Assembly (NCBI GenBank): GCA_030280995.1
Contig: JASXTE010000017.1
Span: forward strand, 25,494,498 to 25,558,497
From: Hemileia vastatrix
Lineage: Eukaryota; Basidiomycota; Pucciniomycetes; Pucciniales; Zaghouaniaceae
Length of the DNA: 64,000 nucleotides
Direction: 5' to 3'
Part shown: in pieces, positions 23,269 to 35,100 of the stretch
Layout: each line of letters begins with the position of its first letter
How positions within the stretch are numbered: the first letter of the stretch is position 1
The notes under the pieces: model-generated
Database searches by the model: none
What the model saw: only the letters and a program-made list of their open reading frames with translations
Told to the model about the DNA's origin: nothing
Position numbers and translations under genes: made by a program

Positions 23269-23273
23269 CTTGC

Positions 23274-23960
23274 TTACTGGATTGGGACTGGCTTCTTTCT
23301 TCTATTTGGTTTGGTGGGGGATCACTGGTGGTCTCCCATCATATTTACTTATTGGAGGGAGCCCACCCAGTGATCATTTCCTGGGACTGGACTTTCTATG
23401 GAGCAAGACTTTTTCTTTTTCTTTCTTTGATTTTCGTGTCTATGGTTGTGTTAGATAGAAGTTTTAGATTATTTTATTAATTCTATTTTTTTCTTTGAAT
23501 TTTTATGGGGGTTTTTAGGATGAAAAGAGGGAAAAAATCACAAAATTATATTATATGATGTAAACACACCATGGTCACCTGGATTTTGTCAAGCATTGGT
23601 GGGGAAAGGCTGATCAATTGGTTGGGAAATACTATTTCCTTTTTATTATCTTTATCTCATTTTTTTATTATTTACTTTAATTTTTAATCATTTCATCTTT
23701 TCTTTATTGATATTATTTTTTTCAACTTTTTTTTCTCAATTCTATTAAAAATTATTTAATGGTGTATCCATATCAAGGTGCACTTGGATGTGGGTTAGGT
23801 ATTAGGTGATAAGCTCATCAATTGGCTGGGGGATCCATTTATAATTATTATTTATTTCATCTTATTATTATTCATTTCATTTTAATTTCTCAGCTCTCAT
23901 ATTTTGTTAAGAAATTTTGTTTAATTACTTTCAAGTTTTTTTAGTATGTCAGTATTATAA
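23274..23960 (+). other. B1 3' non-coding end
   Basis: Homologous to B2 61430-62236. It contains two related sub-blocks (GGTCACCTGGATKT near 23573 and GGTGCACTTGGATGTGGG near 23778), each followed by CTSATCAATTGG. It ends TTTTTTAGTATGT and then enters the hexanucleotide array. No coding potential. Confidence 0.65.
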
Positions 23961-24075
23961 GTAATAATCTGAAAAAAAATTGAAAATTAAAAATAAAATG
24001 AGAATAAAAAATAAAATTAAAATTAAAATTAAATTTTAAATAAAAATATAAATATAAAATAAAAACAAAAATAAA

Positions 24076-24106
<31 letters not shown>

Positions 24107-26618
24107 TAAAAATAAAAATAAAAATAGAAATAAAAATAAAAATAAAAATAAAAATAAAAATAAAAATAAAAATAAAAATAAAAATAAAAATAAAAATAAA
24201 AATAAAAATAAAAATAAAAATAAAAATAAAAATAAAAATAAAAATAAAAATAAAAATAAAAATAAAAATAAAAATAAAAATAATAATAAAAATAAAAATA
24301 AAAATAAAAATAAAAATAAAAATAAAAATAAAAATAAAAATAAAAATAAAAATAAAAATAAAAATAAAAATAAAAATAAAAATAAAAATAAAAATAAAAA
24401 TAAAAATAAAAATAAAAATAAAAATAAAAATAAAAATAAAAATAAAAATAAAAATAAAAATAAAAATAAAAATAAAAATAAAAATAAAAATAAAAATAAA
24501 AATAAAAATAAAAATAAAAATAAAAATAAAAATAAAAATAAAAATAAAAATAAAAATAAAAATAAAAATAAAAATAAAAATAAAAATAAAAATAAAAATA
24601 AAAATAAAAATAAAAATAAAAATAAAAATAAAAATAAAAATAAAAATAAAAATAAAAATAAAAATAAAAATAAAAATAAAAATAAAAATAAAAATAAAAA
24701 TAAAAATAAAAATAAAAATAAAAATAAAAATAAAAATAAAAATAAAAATAAAAATAAAAATAAAAATAAAAATAAAAATAAAAATAAAAATAAAAATAAA
24801 AATAAAAATAAAAATAAAAATAAAAATAAAAATAAAAATAAAAATAAAAATAAAAATAAAAATAAAAATAAAAATAAAAATAAAAATAAAAATAAAAATA
24901 AAAATAAAAATAAAAATAAAAATAAAAATAAAAATAAAAATAAAAATAAAAATAAAAATAAAAATAAAAATAAAAATAAAAATAAAAATAAAAATAAAAA
25001 TAAAAATAAAAATAAAAATAAAAATAAAAATAAAAATAAAAATAAAAATAAAAATAAAAATAAAAATAAAACAAAAATAAAAATAAAAATAAAAATATAA
25101 ATAAAAATGAAAATAAAAATAAAAATAAAAATAAAAATAAAAATAAAAATAAAAATAAAAATAAAAATAAAAATAAAAATAAAAATAAAAATAAAAATAA
25201 AAATAAAAATAAAAATAAAAATAAAAATAAAAATAAAAATAAAAATAAAAATAAAAATAAAAATAAAAATAAAAATAAAAATAAAAATAAAAATAAAAAT
25301 AAAAATAAAAATAAAAATAAAAATAAAAATAAAAATAAAAATAAAAATAAAAATAAAAATAAAAATAAAAATAAAAATAAAAATAAAAATAAAAATAAAA
25401 ATAAAAATAAAAATAAAAATAAAAATAAAAATAAAAATAAAAATAAAAATAAAAATAAAAATAAAAATAAAAATAAAAATAAAAATAAAAATAAAAATAA
25501 AAATAAAAATAAAAATAAAAATAAAAATAAAAATAAAAATAAAAATAAAAATAAAAATAAAAATAAAAATAAAAATAAAAATAAAAATAAAAATAAAAAT
25601 AAAAATAAAAATAAAAATAAAAATAAAAATAAAAATAAAAATAAAAATAAAAATAAAAATAAAAATAAAAATAAAAATAAAAATAAAAATAAAAATAAAA
25701 ATAAAAATAAAAATAAAAATAAAAATAAAAATAAAAATAAAAATAAAAATAAAAATAAAAATAAAAATAAAAATAAAAATAAAAATAAAAATAAAAATAA
25801 AAATAAAAATAAAAATAAAAATAAAAATAAAAATAAAAATAAAAATAAAAATAAAAATAAAAATAAAAATAAAAATAAAAATAAAAATAAAAATAAAAAT
25901 AAAAATAAAAATAAAAATAAAAATAAAAATAAAAATAAAAATAAAAATAAAAATAAAAATAAAAATAAAAATAAAAATAAAAATAAAAATAAAAATAAAA
26001 ATAAAAATAAAAATAAAAATAAAAATAAAAATAAAAATAAAAATAAAAATAAAAATAAAAATAAAAATAAAAATAAAAATAAAAATAAAAATAAAAATAA
26101 AAATAAAAATAAAAATAAAAATAAAAATAAAAATAAAAATAAAAATAAAAATAAAAATAAAAATAAAAATAAAAATAAAAATAAAAATAAAAATAAAAAT
26201 AAAAATAAAAATAAAAATAAAAATAAAAATAAAAATAAAAATAAAAATAAAAATAAAAATAAAAATAAAAATAAAAATAAAAATAAAAATAAAAATAAAA
26301 ATAAAAATAAAAATAAAAATAAAAATAAAAATAAAAATAAAAATAAAAATAAAAATAAAAATAAAAATAAAAATAAAAATAAAAATAAAAATAAAAATAA
26401 AAATAAAAATAAAAATAAAAATAAAAATAAAAATAAAAATAAAAATAAAAATAAAAATAAAAATAAAAATAAAAATAAAAATAAAAATAAAAATAAAAAT
26501 AAAAATAAAAATAAAAATAAAAATAAAAATAAAAATAAAAATAAAAATAAAAATAAAAATAAAAATAAAAATAAAAATTAAGATAAAAATTAAAATTAAA
26601 ATTAAAATAGAAAATAAA
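23961..26618. repeat. (AAAAAT)n hexanucleotide array 1, about 2.6 kb
   Basis: Irregular A/T-rich lead-in to about 24085, then AAAAAT repeats with rare variants (24126, 24281, 25071-25110). From about 25110 to 26577 it is uninterrupted, about 244 exact units. It ends in an AAAATT-rich tail to 26618. The open frames it generates on both strands (Phe-Tyr or Lys-Ile alternation) are translation artefacts. It follows the 3' end of B1 directly. Confidence 0.97.
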
Positions 26619-26684
26619 TTTTGTTTTATATATATCTGCTAATAATTATTGGTCTCTCTATTTAGTGAATTATTAATTTTTTTT

Positions 26685-28070
26685 TTATTTAATGTATAAA
26701 AGAAGAAGCCTCTGGCGGTTGGTCTGGATATTGTTGGTCTTTTGTTTTTTGTTGGGATCGGAGGAAGAACTGTGTTTTTTGTTGTGTAGGTGGCTGGAAT
26801 GAGTGTATGGATTGTAATTGTCAGGAACTGCATTGGAAGTTAATTTTTGTGTAGAAAAAGATGAGGCTGGGATTGAGTGTTGGAAGGTGTGCTTAATTAG
26901 TCTAGACATCTTCCAGTGGTCATCAAGAAGTTTTTGCCTCATATTCTTCTCAAATTCATTCAATGGACCATGAAGAGTAAAGGCCTTAAGCATGTTTGAA
27001 GACATAATACTTAGGTTTTGCTCCATATTGGCATAATCCAGTGTTGATGTTGTTTTTAGAGGTTGGCCAATCCCAATAGCAGTTTCAGGAGGCAGGGTTC
27101 CAACTAAACAGAAGAATTGGATCAGTTATTGTTTTCTGTTGAAGAAATTGGATTTATTAATTTGGTACTTACAGATTGGAAGTTCATCAGATTTGTAAGT
27201 GGCTGGAATCTGAACTGTTGAAGTATTTTGGATGGATGTATAAGGAGGATCAACCAGATGGAGGTATGGATTTTTATGGTCATCCTCTAAAAGGTGTTGA
27301 GATTATGAATTAGAAGGTGGACACTCCTGTGGCCTGGTTGGGGCTGCAGGGCTGTTTTTGTTGTTGTTGAAATTTTTTCTTGGCTCCGTTTGGTGGAATA
27401 CTGGTAGTTTAGTACCAGGTTGGTTGTAGGATGGACCAGGAGTAGGTGACCTGGAAGCTGATTGGGATCTTCTGGATAAAGATCTGCAATAAATTGAGCT
27501 TTTAGATGAGTAATTATCTTGCAGATGAGAGGTTTAGTCAATTTTTCTTTTTTGAGAGGTAGATTTTTGTCTGGAAGAAGTGTTTGGTGCTGTGGTGTCT
27601 TCTTGAGGTCCTTTGGCAGGTCTTCTAGAAGTTTTGAATTTTTTGGAATTTTTGAATGAAGAACTTGTTAAGCGCATTGATCTGGGAGCACCAGGAAGTT
27701 GTTGTGTGGTTTTAATGGTGTTTTCTGGTGGAATTTGGCTGTTTTCTGGCTGATTTTGAAGGTTTTAAGCCTGAATTTTTTTTCCTAGTGAGGAGGGCGG
27801 GCTGTCAGGATGCGGTCTAGCAGCCTGGGAGCTTATTTTGAGACTTTTTTATCTGAATTCGCTGAGATAAAGGCTGTTTCTTGAGATGACAAAGCAGGTC
27901 TTTTGGAGAGTATTTTGGGGACGGAGCGGCATGATTTTCTGGATGGAGCTGAAGACAAAGAAGAGGAAGCAGGACCAAGCTCTTGGGACCTGGTAGAAGA
28001 TCTAGAGATGTATTTTTTTGAAGTTTAAGGTGGTGCTATAGGATAATTGGGGTCTCTGTCACACTTTTTC
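26685..28070 (-). pseudogene. Broken spliced gene of unknown function
   Basis: On the minus strand a coding region ends at a stop near 26685 (tail QTNRQRLLLLYIK). The last exon (27103-26685) contains a helical segment (FEKNMRQKLLDDHWKMSRL). It joins in phase 1, across an intron at 27172-27104, to an upstream Ser/Pro/Arg-rich exon (SRSPTPGPSYNQPGT). That exon has in-frame stops at 27303-27305 and 27534-27536, and the neighbouring frame (EKLTKPLICKIITHL) reads better upstream, so at least one frameshift is present. The start was not found. I do not recognise the family; a host pseudogene or a gag-like transposon ORF are both possible. Confidence 0.5.
27104..27172 (-). other. Probable spliceosomal intron (69 bp)
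   Basis: On the minus strand the donor is GTAAGT, a branch-like AACTGAT lies about 20 bases before the end, and the acceptor is TTCTGTTTAG. Removing it keeps the reading frame open across the junction (DELPI-FGTLPPETAIG). The size is typical of fungal introns. Confidence 0.6.
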
Positions 28071-28087
28071 TTTTTGGAGTTGCATGA

Positions 28088-28730
28088 ATCACAGGACCTG
28101 TTGTAGGGTTTTGGTTGATTCAGGTTGTCAGATTAACCTGGTTTCTTTGTTTAAGGCTACTCATCTGGGCCTCCCCATCAAGAGAGGAATTGGTAGAAAT
28201 TTAAGAGGGATTGGTGGCCATTGCACTGAGTTGATTGGAACAGCTTAATTTATGGAGCTGGATGTTGGTGGATCCTCAGGGAAGGTTCATTTTCACATTG
28301 TCAAAGTAATTTAAAAGCTGATTTTGGTGGGCCTTTATTGATAGATTTCCAGGAAAGATTTGGTTTTCAGTTTTATATGGGAATCAGTTTGGAGTTGACT
28401 GATGAAATAAATGAATACTTCACATGAGGCTGTCATCTCCTGGAGATGATGTTTGGCAGACCAGGCCTGGCTTATCTTCAATGTGCCAGTCCATGGATTG
28501 TTGTAGGAGAAGAAAGGATGTGGGTTCTGTCTCTGGTATTTTGGAGTGTGGTTTAGGCTCTAGTGAGAGAATGTCTTTTTTTAGAGTGATGAGGGCTGAT
28601 CACCCTAGTGCTACAACTTCCCCCCAAGTTGAGGAAATCCTAGGTTGTAGTAGTTCAGCTCCCTTGGAGATATACCAAGTGGATTTTCAACTTTCTCTTT
28701 TTAATGTTTCTCTTCTCTGAAAGTATTCTT
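28088..28730 (+). pseudogene. B2 protease and following segment
   Basis: DSGCQINLVSLFKATHLGLP at 28117-28176 is the retropepsin active-site region, followed by stop-interrupted sequence. The 28424-28720 frame (MRLSSPGDDVWQTRPG) corresponds to 16107 onward in B1. Upstream Gag is missing; the left border abuts the pseudogene at 26685-28070. Confidence 0.7.
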
Positions 28731-28819
28731 CATGTTTCTTATCAAGTATCTCTTCTCTCTTAGGATTTTCATTTATTTTTAATTAAGGTTCAAAAAAGAA
28801 GGTTGGCTATATATCTTTA

Positions 28820-29745
28820 TTGAAAGATATGCATAAAAGCTGCGGAGTGGTGAGATTGGGGTCTAAAAGTAAGTCCTCCCAATTGTGCTCTGCTAGGGTT
28901 TCTTCTACACATTTCAAAAACATTACCTTAGCCACGTCTGTGAGCATTGGGGAAAACCCTGGTTATTTTTGTAGGATAGAAGATAACTCAAGAAAAGGAA
29001 ATAAAAATTTCAAGATAACTGAAGAAAATCAAGAAAAAAAACTAAAGATAATCAAGAAAGAAAAAAGAATTATTTTTGTGAAGATCGACAAGATCAATTT
29101 TTGGCCTCCAGGAAGAGGTTAAACTGCAACAATTTTTAAAGAAAGAAGATCAGCAAGTGGTTAAACTGTACAAAGTCTTGAAGAAAGAAGATTGTCAAGA
29201 TCAATTTTTGGGCCTCCAGCATGAGGTTAAACTGCACAAATTTTTGAAAAAAGAATATCAGCAAGATCAACTTTTGGGCCTCTAGCATGAGGTTAAACTG
29301 CATAAGCTTTTGAAGAAAGAAGATCATCAAGAGCAATTTTGAGCCTCCGGCATGAGGATAAACTGCACAATTTTAGAAGATGTGATGCAAAAGATGAATC
29401 AAGATTTGAATATTTGGAAGATGGAATCAGGGATGAAGATGTGTAATTGCAGAAAGTTTGAGTGGTGAGATTGGGGTCTAAAAGTAAGTCCTCCCAATTG
29501 TGAAACTCTTGGTTCTCTTATACACCTTTCAAAAATATTACCTTGGACACACATGTGAGCAATGGGGAAACCCTTGGTTTTTTTTCCAAGTATGGTGGTG
29601 AAGACGTCCTGAAGATCCCTCATGTAGATGACAGAGCTGCAAAGTATCAGAAGGTAGCGCTGAAGATTAGTCCTGGCAATAAGCCTATGGCTGTAGGTTT
29701 GAATCCTCTTTTGAAGAGACCACCCTTTTCAAGAGATCCGTAATG
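28820..29745 (+). pseudogene. B2 protease-RT linker with duplicated segment
   Basis: Frame 28820-29122 (ITEENQEKKLKIIKKEK) parallels B1 16561-16866. A second copy of the leading block starts at 29463. Between them lies the 66-bp minisatellite. The linker runs into the RT approach region (PMAVGLNPLLKRPPF). Confidence 0.65.
29110..29375 (+). repeat. 66-bp (22-aa) tandem repeat in the B2 linker
   Basis: About four copies of a unit containing GAGGTTAAACTGCA, GAAGAAAGAAGATC and TTTTTGGGCCTCCAG. Translated it gives a KLHKFLKKEDxQxQ-LGLQHEV type repeat rich in Lys, Glu and Gln, likely a coiled coil. B1 retains only one recognisable copy. Confidence 0.75.
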
Positions 29746-29860
29746 TACTCTGCTGGTGAAGAATCCTCCTGATTTTGTTGAAAACGCTTGGGTGACTGTG
29801 GAAAAGTTGAAAGTTGTTAATTTTGGTCCTGATGGGTGGTTGTCTGATGAGTAAAAAAAG

Positions 29861-30700
29861 TTGTTGAATTTTTATGTTCTCAGGGTCAAAGCGGTAGCAT
29901 TTTTTGAACAGGAAAGAGGTGTGTTAAAACACTCTTATGGGGAACCTTACTTTATTCCTGTGGTTTTTCATGAACCTTGGCAAATCAAAATTATTCCAAT
30001 TCCAGCTGCTATCAGGGATGATTTTGTGGAGATTGTTAGGAAAAAGTTAAGACGGTATTGTATGAACAATCAACTTCTAGTTACTCAAGTCTGATTTCCT
30101 GTGTTTAGAAGCAGAATGGGAAGTTGAGGCTGCTGCATGATCTTAGAGCCCTGAATAGAGTCACTATCAAGGATGCGGGAGTGCCACCAAGTGCAGAGGA
30201 CTTTGTGGAAGCTTTTTCTGGAAGGGTGTGTTATGGTTTGGGTGATATTATGGTGGTTATGATGAAAGGGAACTTCACGCAGATTTACAGCCGCTTACAA
30301 TTTTTGAGACTATTCTGGGGAGATTTCAGCTCACTAGATTGCCTCAAGAAGCAACTAATTTAGTAGCATTATATCAAGGGCAAATAACTTGGATTTCACA
30401 GGATGAGGTTCTGACTCATACCGGTATTTTAATTGATGACAGTGGAATTAAATGACCCTCCACAGATTTTGGAAATGAGGTGCTGAAGGAGAACCCAGGT
30501 AAAAGGAGATTTGTTTGGGAGTATGCAATCACTCTAGAGATAGTATTGTTTAGGATTGAAGAGGCTGGTATGACCATTTATGGATCAATGTTTTGTTGTT
30601 GTTTTCCTGCTCTGGAAATTCTGGGTCATGTTATATGTAAGGAGGGAAGGAATATGCCAAAGAAGAAGGTCATTAAAATTAAGCCATGGCCAAGGCGTAA
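29861..30700 (+). pseudogene. B2 reverse transcriptase
   Basis: Frames 29861-30094 (YGEPYFIPVVFHEPW), 30124-30363 (LLHDLRALNRVTIKDAG) and 30480 onward (LEILGHVICKEG), with stops between. The catalytic box reads LIDDSG near 30430, followed by a TGA. Inactive. Confidence 0.8.
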
Positions 30701-31201
30701 AAATACTACTGAAGTCAGGAAACTTTTAGGAGTTTGTGTGTACGTCAGAATTTTAAATAAAGATTTTTCTTTGTTGGCTTCACCTTTAAGGAAGCTGACC
30801 AGGATAGATGCAGAGAGTGAATGGACAGAAGGGTGTGAAGAGCCCTTTAAGAAGTTGAAGAAGGTAGTGGGTGAAGATATAATTCTTCACAAGTTGGATT
30901 ATGGAAGGGAAGCTGAAAATTTTTATCTGGGGTGGACTCAAATTATATTGCTACTGGTGCTTTTTTGTCTCAGGAAGATAAACCTGGGAAGGTCAGGCCA
31001 GTAAGGTATGAGTCTGTGGTATTTAATGAGGTTAAATCTAGGTATTCTCAGCCAAAGTTGGAATTATGTGGTGTGTAAAAAATTTTGAAGAAGCTACAAA
31101 CCATTTTGTGGGAGGAGCATTTTGAGCTGCAGGTGGATGATAAATCTCAGGTTCAAATGATTAACGCACCTAGACTTCCAAATTCTCCAATGACTAGGTG
31201 G
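30701..31201 (+). pseudogene. B2 RNase H, 5' part (cut by D1)
   Basis: Continues from RT (SLLASPLRKLTRIDAESEW, KVVGEDIILHKLDYG). A frameshift near 30935 disrupts the first Asp region. PKLELCG and LQVDDKSQVQ follow, and the frame ends at PNSPMTRW, where D1 is inserted (TSD TGG 31199-31201). Confidence 0.8.
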
Positions 31202-31499
31202 CACCACAGGAAATCTAGGGGTGAACTGCTAGCAGTTCCCTCTATTTGAAACTATCAGGAATTTATGAGGAAACTGATGGTAGACCATCCTGAAACTTTC
31301 AGAAATATGTTTTTAAATCTGATGAAAAAACATTGAAAAAATAAACTGTCACAGATTGAATCCAGAACAATCCCTCCTTGAGCAGAGCTTAGGAACCACA
31401 TTGAACATCAGTTAATCTCAGGTTTGGCAAAAGGTTGAACAACATCACTTAGAATACCTTAATATTCAAATATTAAACTTGAATATATGTTGTGTGTTT

Positions 31500-31880
31500 G
31501 ATATAGATGCATATGCATTTGAATTTTCATGGCGGATAATTATTGCATGTAAAAAATTGATGTGAAATGCCTATCAAAAGTGTATGCATAATGACTATAA
31601 AGAATAAATATGCATAAAAATATGCATAAAAAATATGCATAGTTCTTATGCATAAAATATATGAATATTGAATATGCATAAAAATAAGAAAATTGAATAT
31701 GCATTAAAAATATGCATATTAAATATGCAAAAAAAAGGTGCATATATGTATATGAATAAAATTTATTAATATGCATATACATCTGTAAAATTAATATGCA
31801 TATGAATATGCGTAAATATGCATTATGATTGAAAAAGACAAAAAAATGATGCTTAACAAGTATATTTTAAGCTTAAATAG
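31500..31880. repeat. ATGCAT-rich patch of D1
   Basis: Dense TATGCATA/ATGCATAA motifs in both orientations (self-complementary core ATGCAT), about 20 occurrences in 380 bp. The matching patch in D2 is at 41335-41720. Open frames here are incidental. Confidence 0.8.
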
Positions 31881-32159
31881 AAATATGCAATATTAATTCA
31901 TATTGCATACAAATAACATTGGCAAAACAACTTGGCCAAAACTCATACTAAATTTTCATTCTGGACTAAAGGTGTGAGGGAAGGAAGTAAAACAGTCTGA
32001 CATTAGAAAAATGCTACATGCACTCATTTTGTGGCAGAGCAAATGAGAAGTGCTGAATTATGGTTGGTGCCCATAATTGAGTATGATATCGTAATTTAAT
32101 TAATTGTTTTAAGATTGAAAAGACTTTAGGTCATTTGGTATGGATCTAGCTGTTCTAGG

Positions 32160-35100
32160 GTCTAATGAGGTCGGGAAGAACAACAGGTGGATGATTCAGC
32201 TAAACAAAACTACTTGTAGTGAGGTTTGATATATAAAAGTTTTTTTGTTGCCATAGAAAGAATTGATCACATCTGACTGCACATGACCAAAATTGTCCAG
32301 AACAAGGTATGCAGAACTTGTACTGGACACTTTTATGATGGAGAGTAGCTTGGGTGGAATTTTTCTTCAGTTCCTTCATCTTGTATTTCTCATAAACATG
32401 TCTATTGGTATTGATCATTCTTTATCATTCATATTTATCATCTGATTAATATTTTATCACCGTTATATTATTAATGTTATTAGTATAGAGAAAACTTGTG
32501 TGCCAAATGCATACCAGGTGAAGATATACCTTCAATAATTTTTTAAAATAGACGTAAATAAATATGGAAATGATCAGTTTTACAAAAATTAAATAGAAAT
32601 TTAAAAGTAAAGAGAAGAATAAAAGAGTAAAATAAAATTCAAAGAGTTCAAATATGAAAAAAATACTAGTAAAATATCTGCTATAAAGAGCCAGTAGAGG
32701 TTTTAAAGCAAATGGGAGCCATCAGGGCTTAATTGTAATAAGTGACCTTTTCTTAAAAGATAAAAAATTATACACCTGAGATTGGGCAGAACAGCAGGTG
32801 GATGATTCAGCTAAACCAAACTACTTTTAGTGAAATTTGATAAAAATAATTTTTGTTGCCATACAGAGAATTGATCCCATCTGACTGCACATTACCAAAA
32901 GTGTCCAGCACAAGTTTGGCCGAACTTGTGCTGGACACTTCTTCGATGGAGAGTAGCTGTGAAAGAATTTTTCTTTAGTTCATCTGGTATTTCTTACAAA
33001 CATGTCTACTGGAATTTTATCTTTGTGCCTCACATATATATATTGTTTAATTTTTTTTTGTCTTAATTATATTATTAATTTTATAAGTATAGCAAAAAAT
33101 TGTGTGCCAAATGCATACTGAGTGATGTTACACCTTTTATAATATTATTATATAAATGTATAAAATATTGAAATAATTTATTTTAAAAAATATTAATTGA
33201 TATCCAAAAGCAATATGAGGAATAAAAAATTAAGTTAAAGGGATAAATTATGAAAAAAGAAATCCAAGTATTATTCCTAATATCAAAGGCCAGTAGAGAT
33301 GTTGAAGCAAATGAGAGCCATCAGGGATAAATTGTACTAAATTGACTGTTTTTTAAAGATAAAAAATTGTATACCTGTGGTTTGGATAAACTCTAGGTTG
33401 AAAATTCAGCTATATCAAAACACATCTAATGAAGTTTCTTATCAAATAATTTTTTTCATTTCCATAGAGAGAATTGATCCCATCTGACTGCACCTGACCA
33501 AAAGTGTCCAGCACAAGTTCGGCCGAACTTGTGCTGGAGACTTTTATAATGGAGAGTAGCTAGGGTGCAGGTCTTCTTCAGTGCAACTTATAATTTTGTA
33601 AAACATCTCCACTGGTATTTAATCTTTCTGTGTTATTCATATTTTATTATCTGACTAATTTTTTGTCATTAGAATATTATTAGTTTTATTAGTATAGAAA
33701 AAACTTGTGCACCAAATTCAAGCCATGTTATATTACACATTTTATAATATTATTAAAAAATGTTAAAGAAATATGAAAATGATTTTTTTCCAAAATTATA
33801 AATTAATATCCAAATGTAACATGAGTGATAAAAAAGTAAAGTTAAAGAGATCAAATATGAAAAAGAAAAATTCAAGGAAAATTCCTGCCTTCAAGAGCCA
33901 TTAGAGGTGTTGAAACAAATGGGTGCCATCTGGGCTAAATTTGACAAAATTTAATTTTTTTTAAAGATAAAAATTTTTTCTTCTCAGGTTTGGAAAAACT
34001 TAAGTTGGATAATTCATCCATACCAAACTACTTCTAATGTAATTATTTAGCATTTTTCTTAATTTTATTTCCACAGAGAGAATTGATCCCATCTGAATGC
34101 ACCCGAACAAAAGTGTCCAGCACAAGTTTGGCCAAACTTGTGCTGGACCCTTTTATTATGGAGAGTAGCTAGGGTGGAAGTGTTCCTCAGTACATCAGTT
34201 TTTCATTTTTCACATTTCTATTGGTTTTTTATCTTTTTTTGTCATTCATATTTATCTTATAATTAATTTTTTTTCACCATATATATTATTAATGTTTCTA
34301 GTATAGCAAAAACCTGAATGCCAAATGCGAAATTTGTGATTTTATACCTTTAATAATATTATTATATAAAGTTAAAAAATTATGAATATGTTTACTTTTT
34401 AAAAAAAATATTGATATTAAAAATTAAAAAGAGTAATATAAAAGTAAAATTAAAATAAATTGGATCAAATACAAAATAAAAAATAATAGTAAAATTTTTA
34501 CTATCAAGAGCCAGAAGTGGTGTTGGGACATTTGGGGGCCCCTAGCTCAAGACTTGTTCTAAATTTACTTTTATGTATAGCTAAAAAGTTTTGACCTGAG
34601 GTTTTTACATACTTCAAGGGGAATATTTTACAATATTAAACATTCTTTATTTCAATAATTGAGTGAAATATCATTTTCATTGCCATAGAGAGAATTAATC
34701 TCATATGACTTCATGCAATAAAAAGTGTCCAGCACAAGTACGGCTGAACTTGTGCTGGACACTTTTATAATTGAGAGTATGCATACAGTAAATCTTCTTA
34801 AACTCAAAAGGGATTTCTCATAAACATTTCCACTGGTATTTGATCTTTCTGTGTCATTTAAATTTACCATTTGATTAATTTTTTGTCATCATTATATTAT
34901 TAGCATTATTACTATAGTAATAACTTGTGTGAAAAATGCATACCAGGTGGTGTTCCACCTTTAATCATATATTATTAAATAAAGGTATAAGAGTATGAAA
35001 ATTATTTATTTTAAAAACTAAAAATTGATATCCAGAGCAATGTGAGCAATAAAAAAGTAAAATAAAAGGGATCAAATAAGAAAAAAAAATAAAAGGAAAA

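Larger units (their letters stand above)
12689..23960 (+). mobile_element. Ty3/Gypsy retrotransposon B1 (decayed)
   Basis: Plus-strand order: LTR-like 5' end, PBS, Gag, a degenerate CCHC, a linker, protease, a long repetitive linker, RT, RNase H, integrase, then a long repetitive 3' region ending at the (AAAAAT)n array. Solo LTR-2 splits RNase H and solo LTR-3 splits the 3' region. Many stops and frameshifts occur. B2 and B3 in this window are paralogues and gave the empty-site sequences used to size the insertions. Confidence 0.85.

Noticed and set aside
23941..26642. Very long open frames encoding alternating Phe-Tyr or Lys-Ile residues (also 62224-63049)
   Set aside because: Pure translations of the AAAAAT hexamer, whose period of 6 keeps frames open on both strands. 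No codon variation, no domain.
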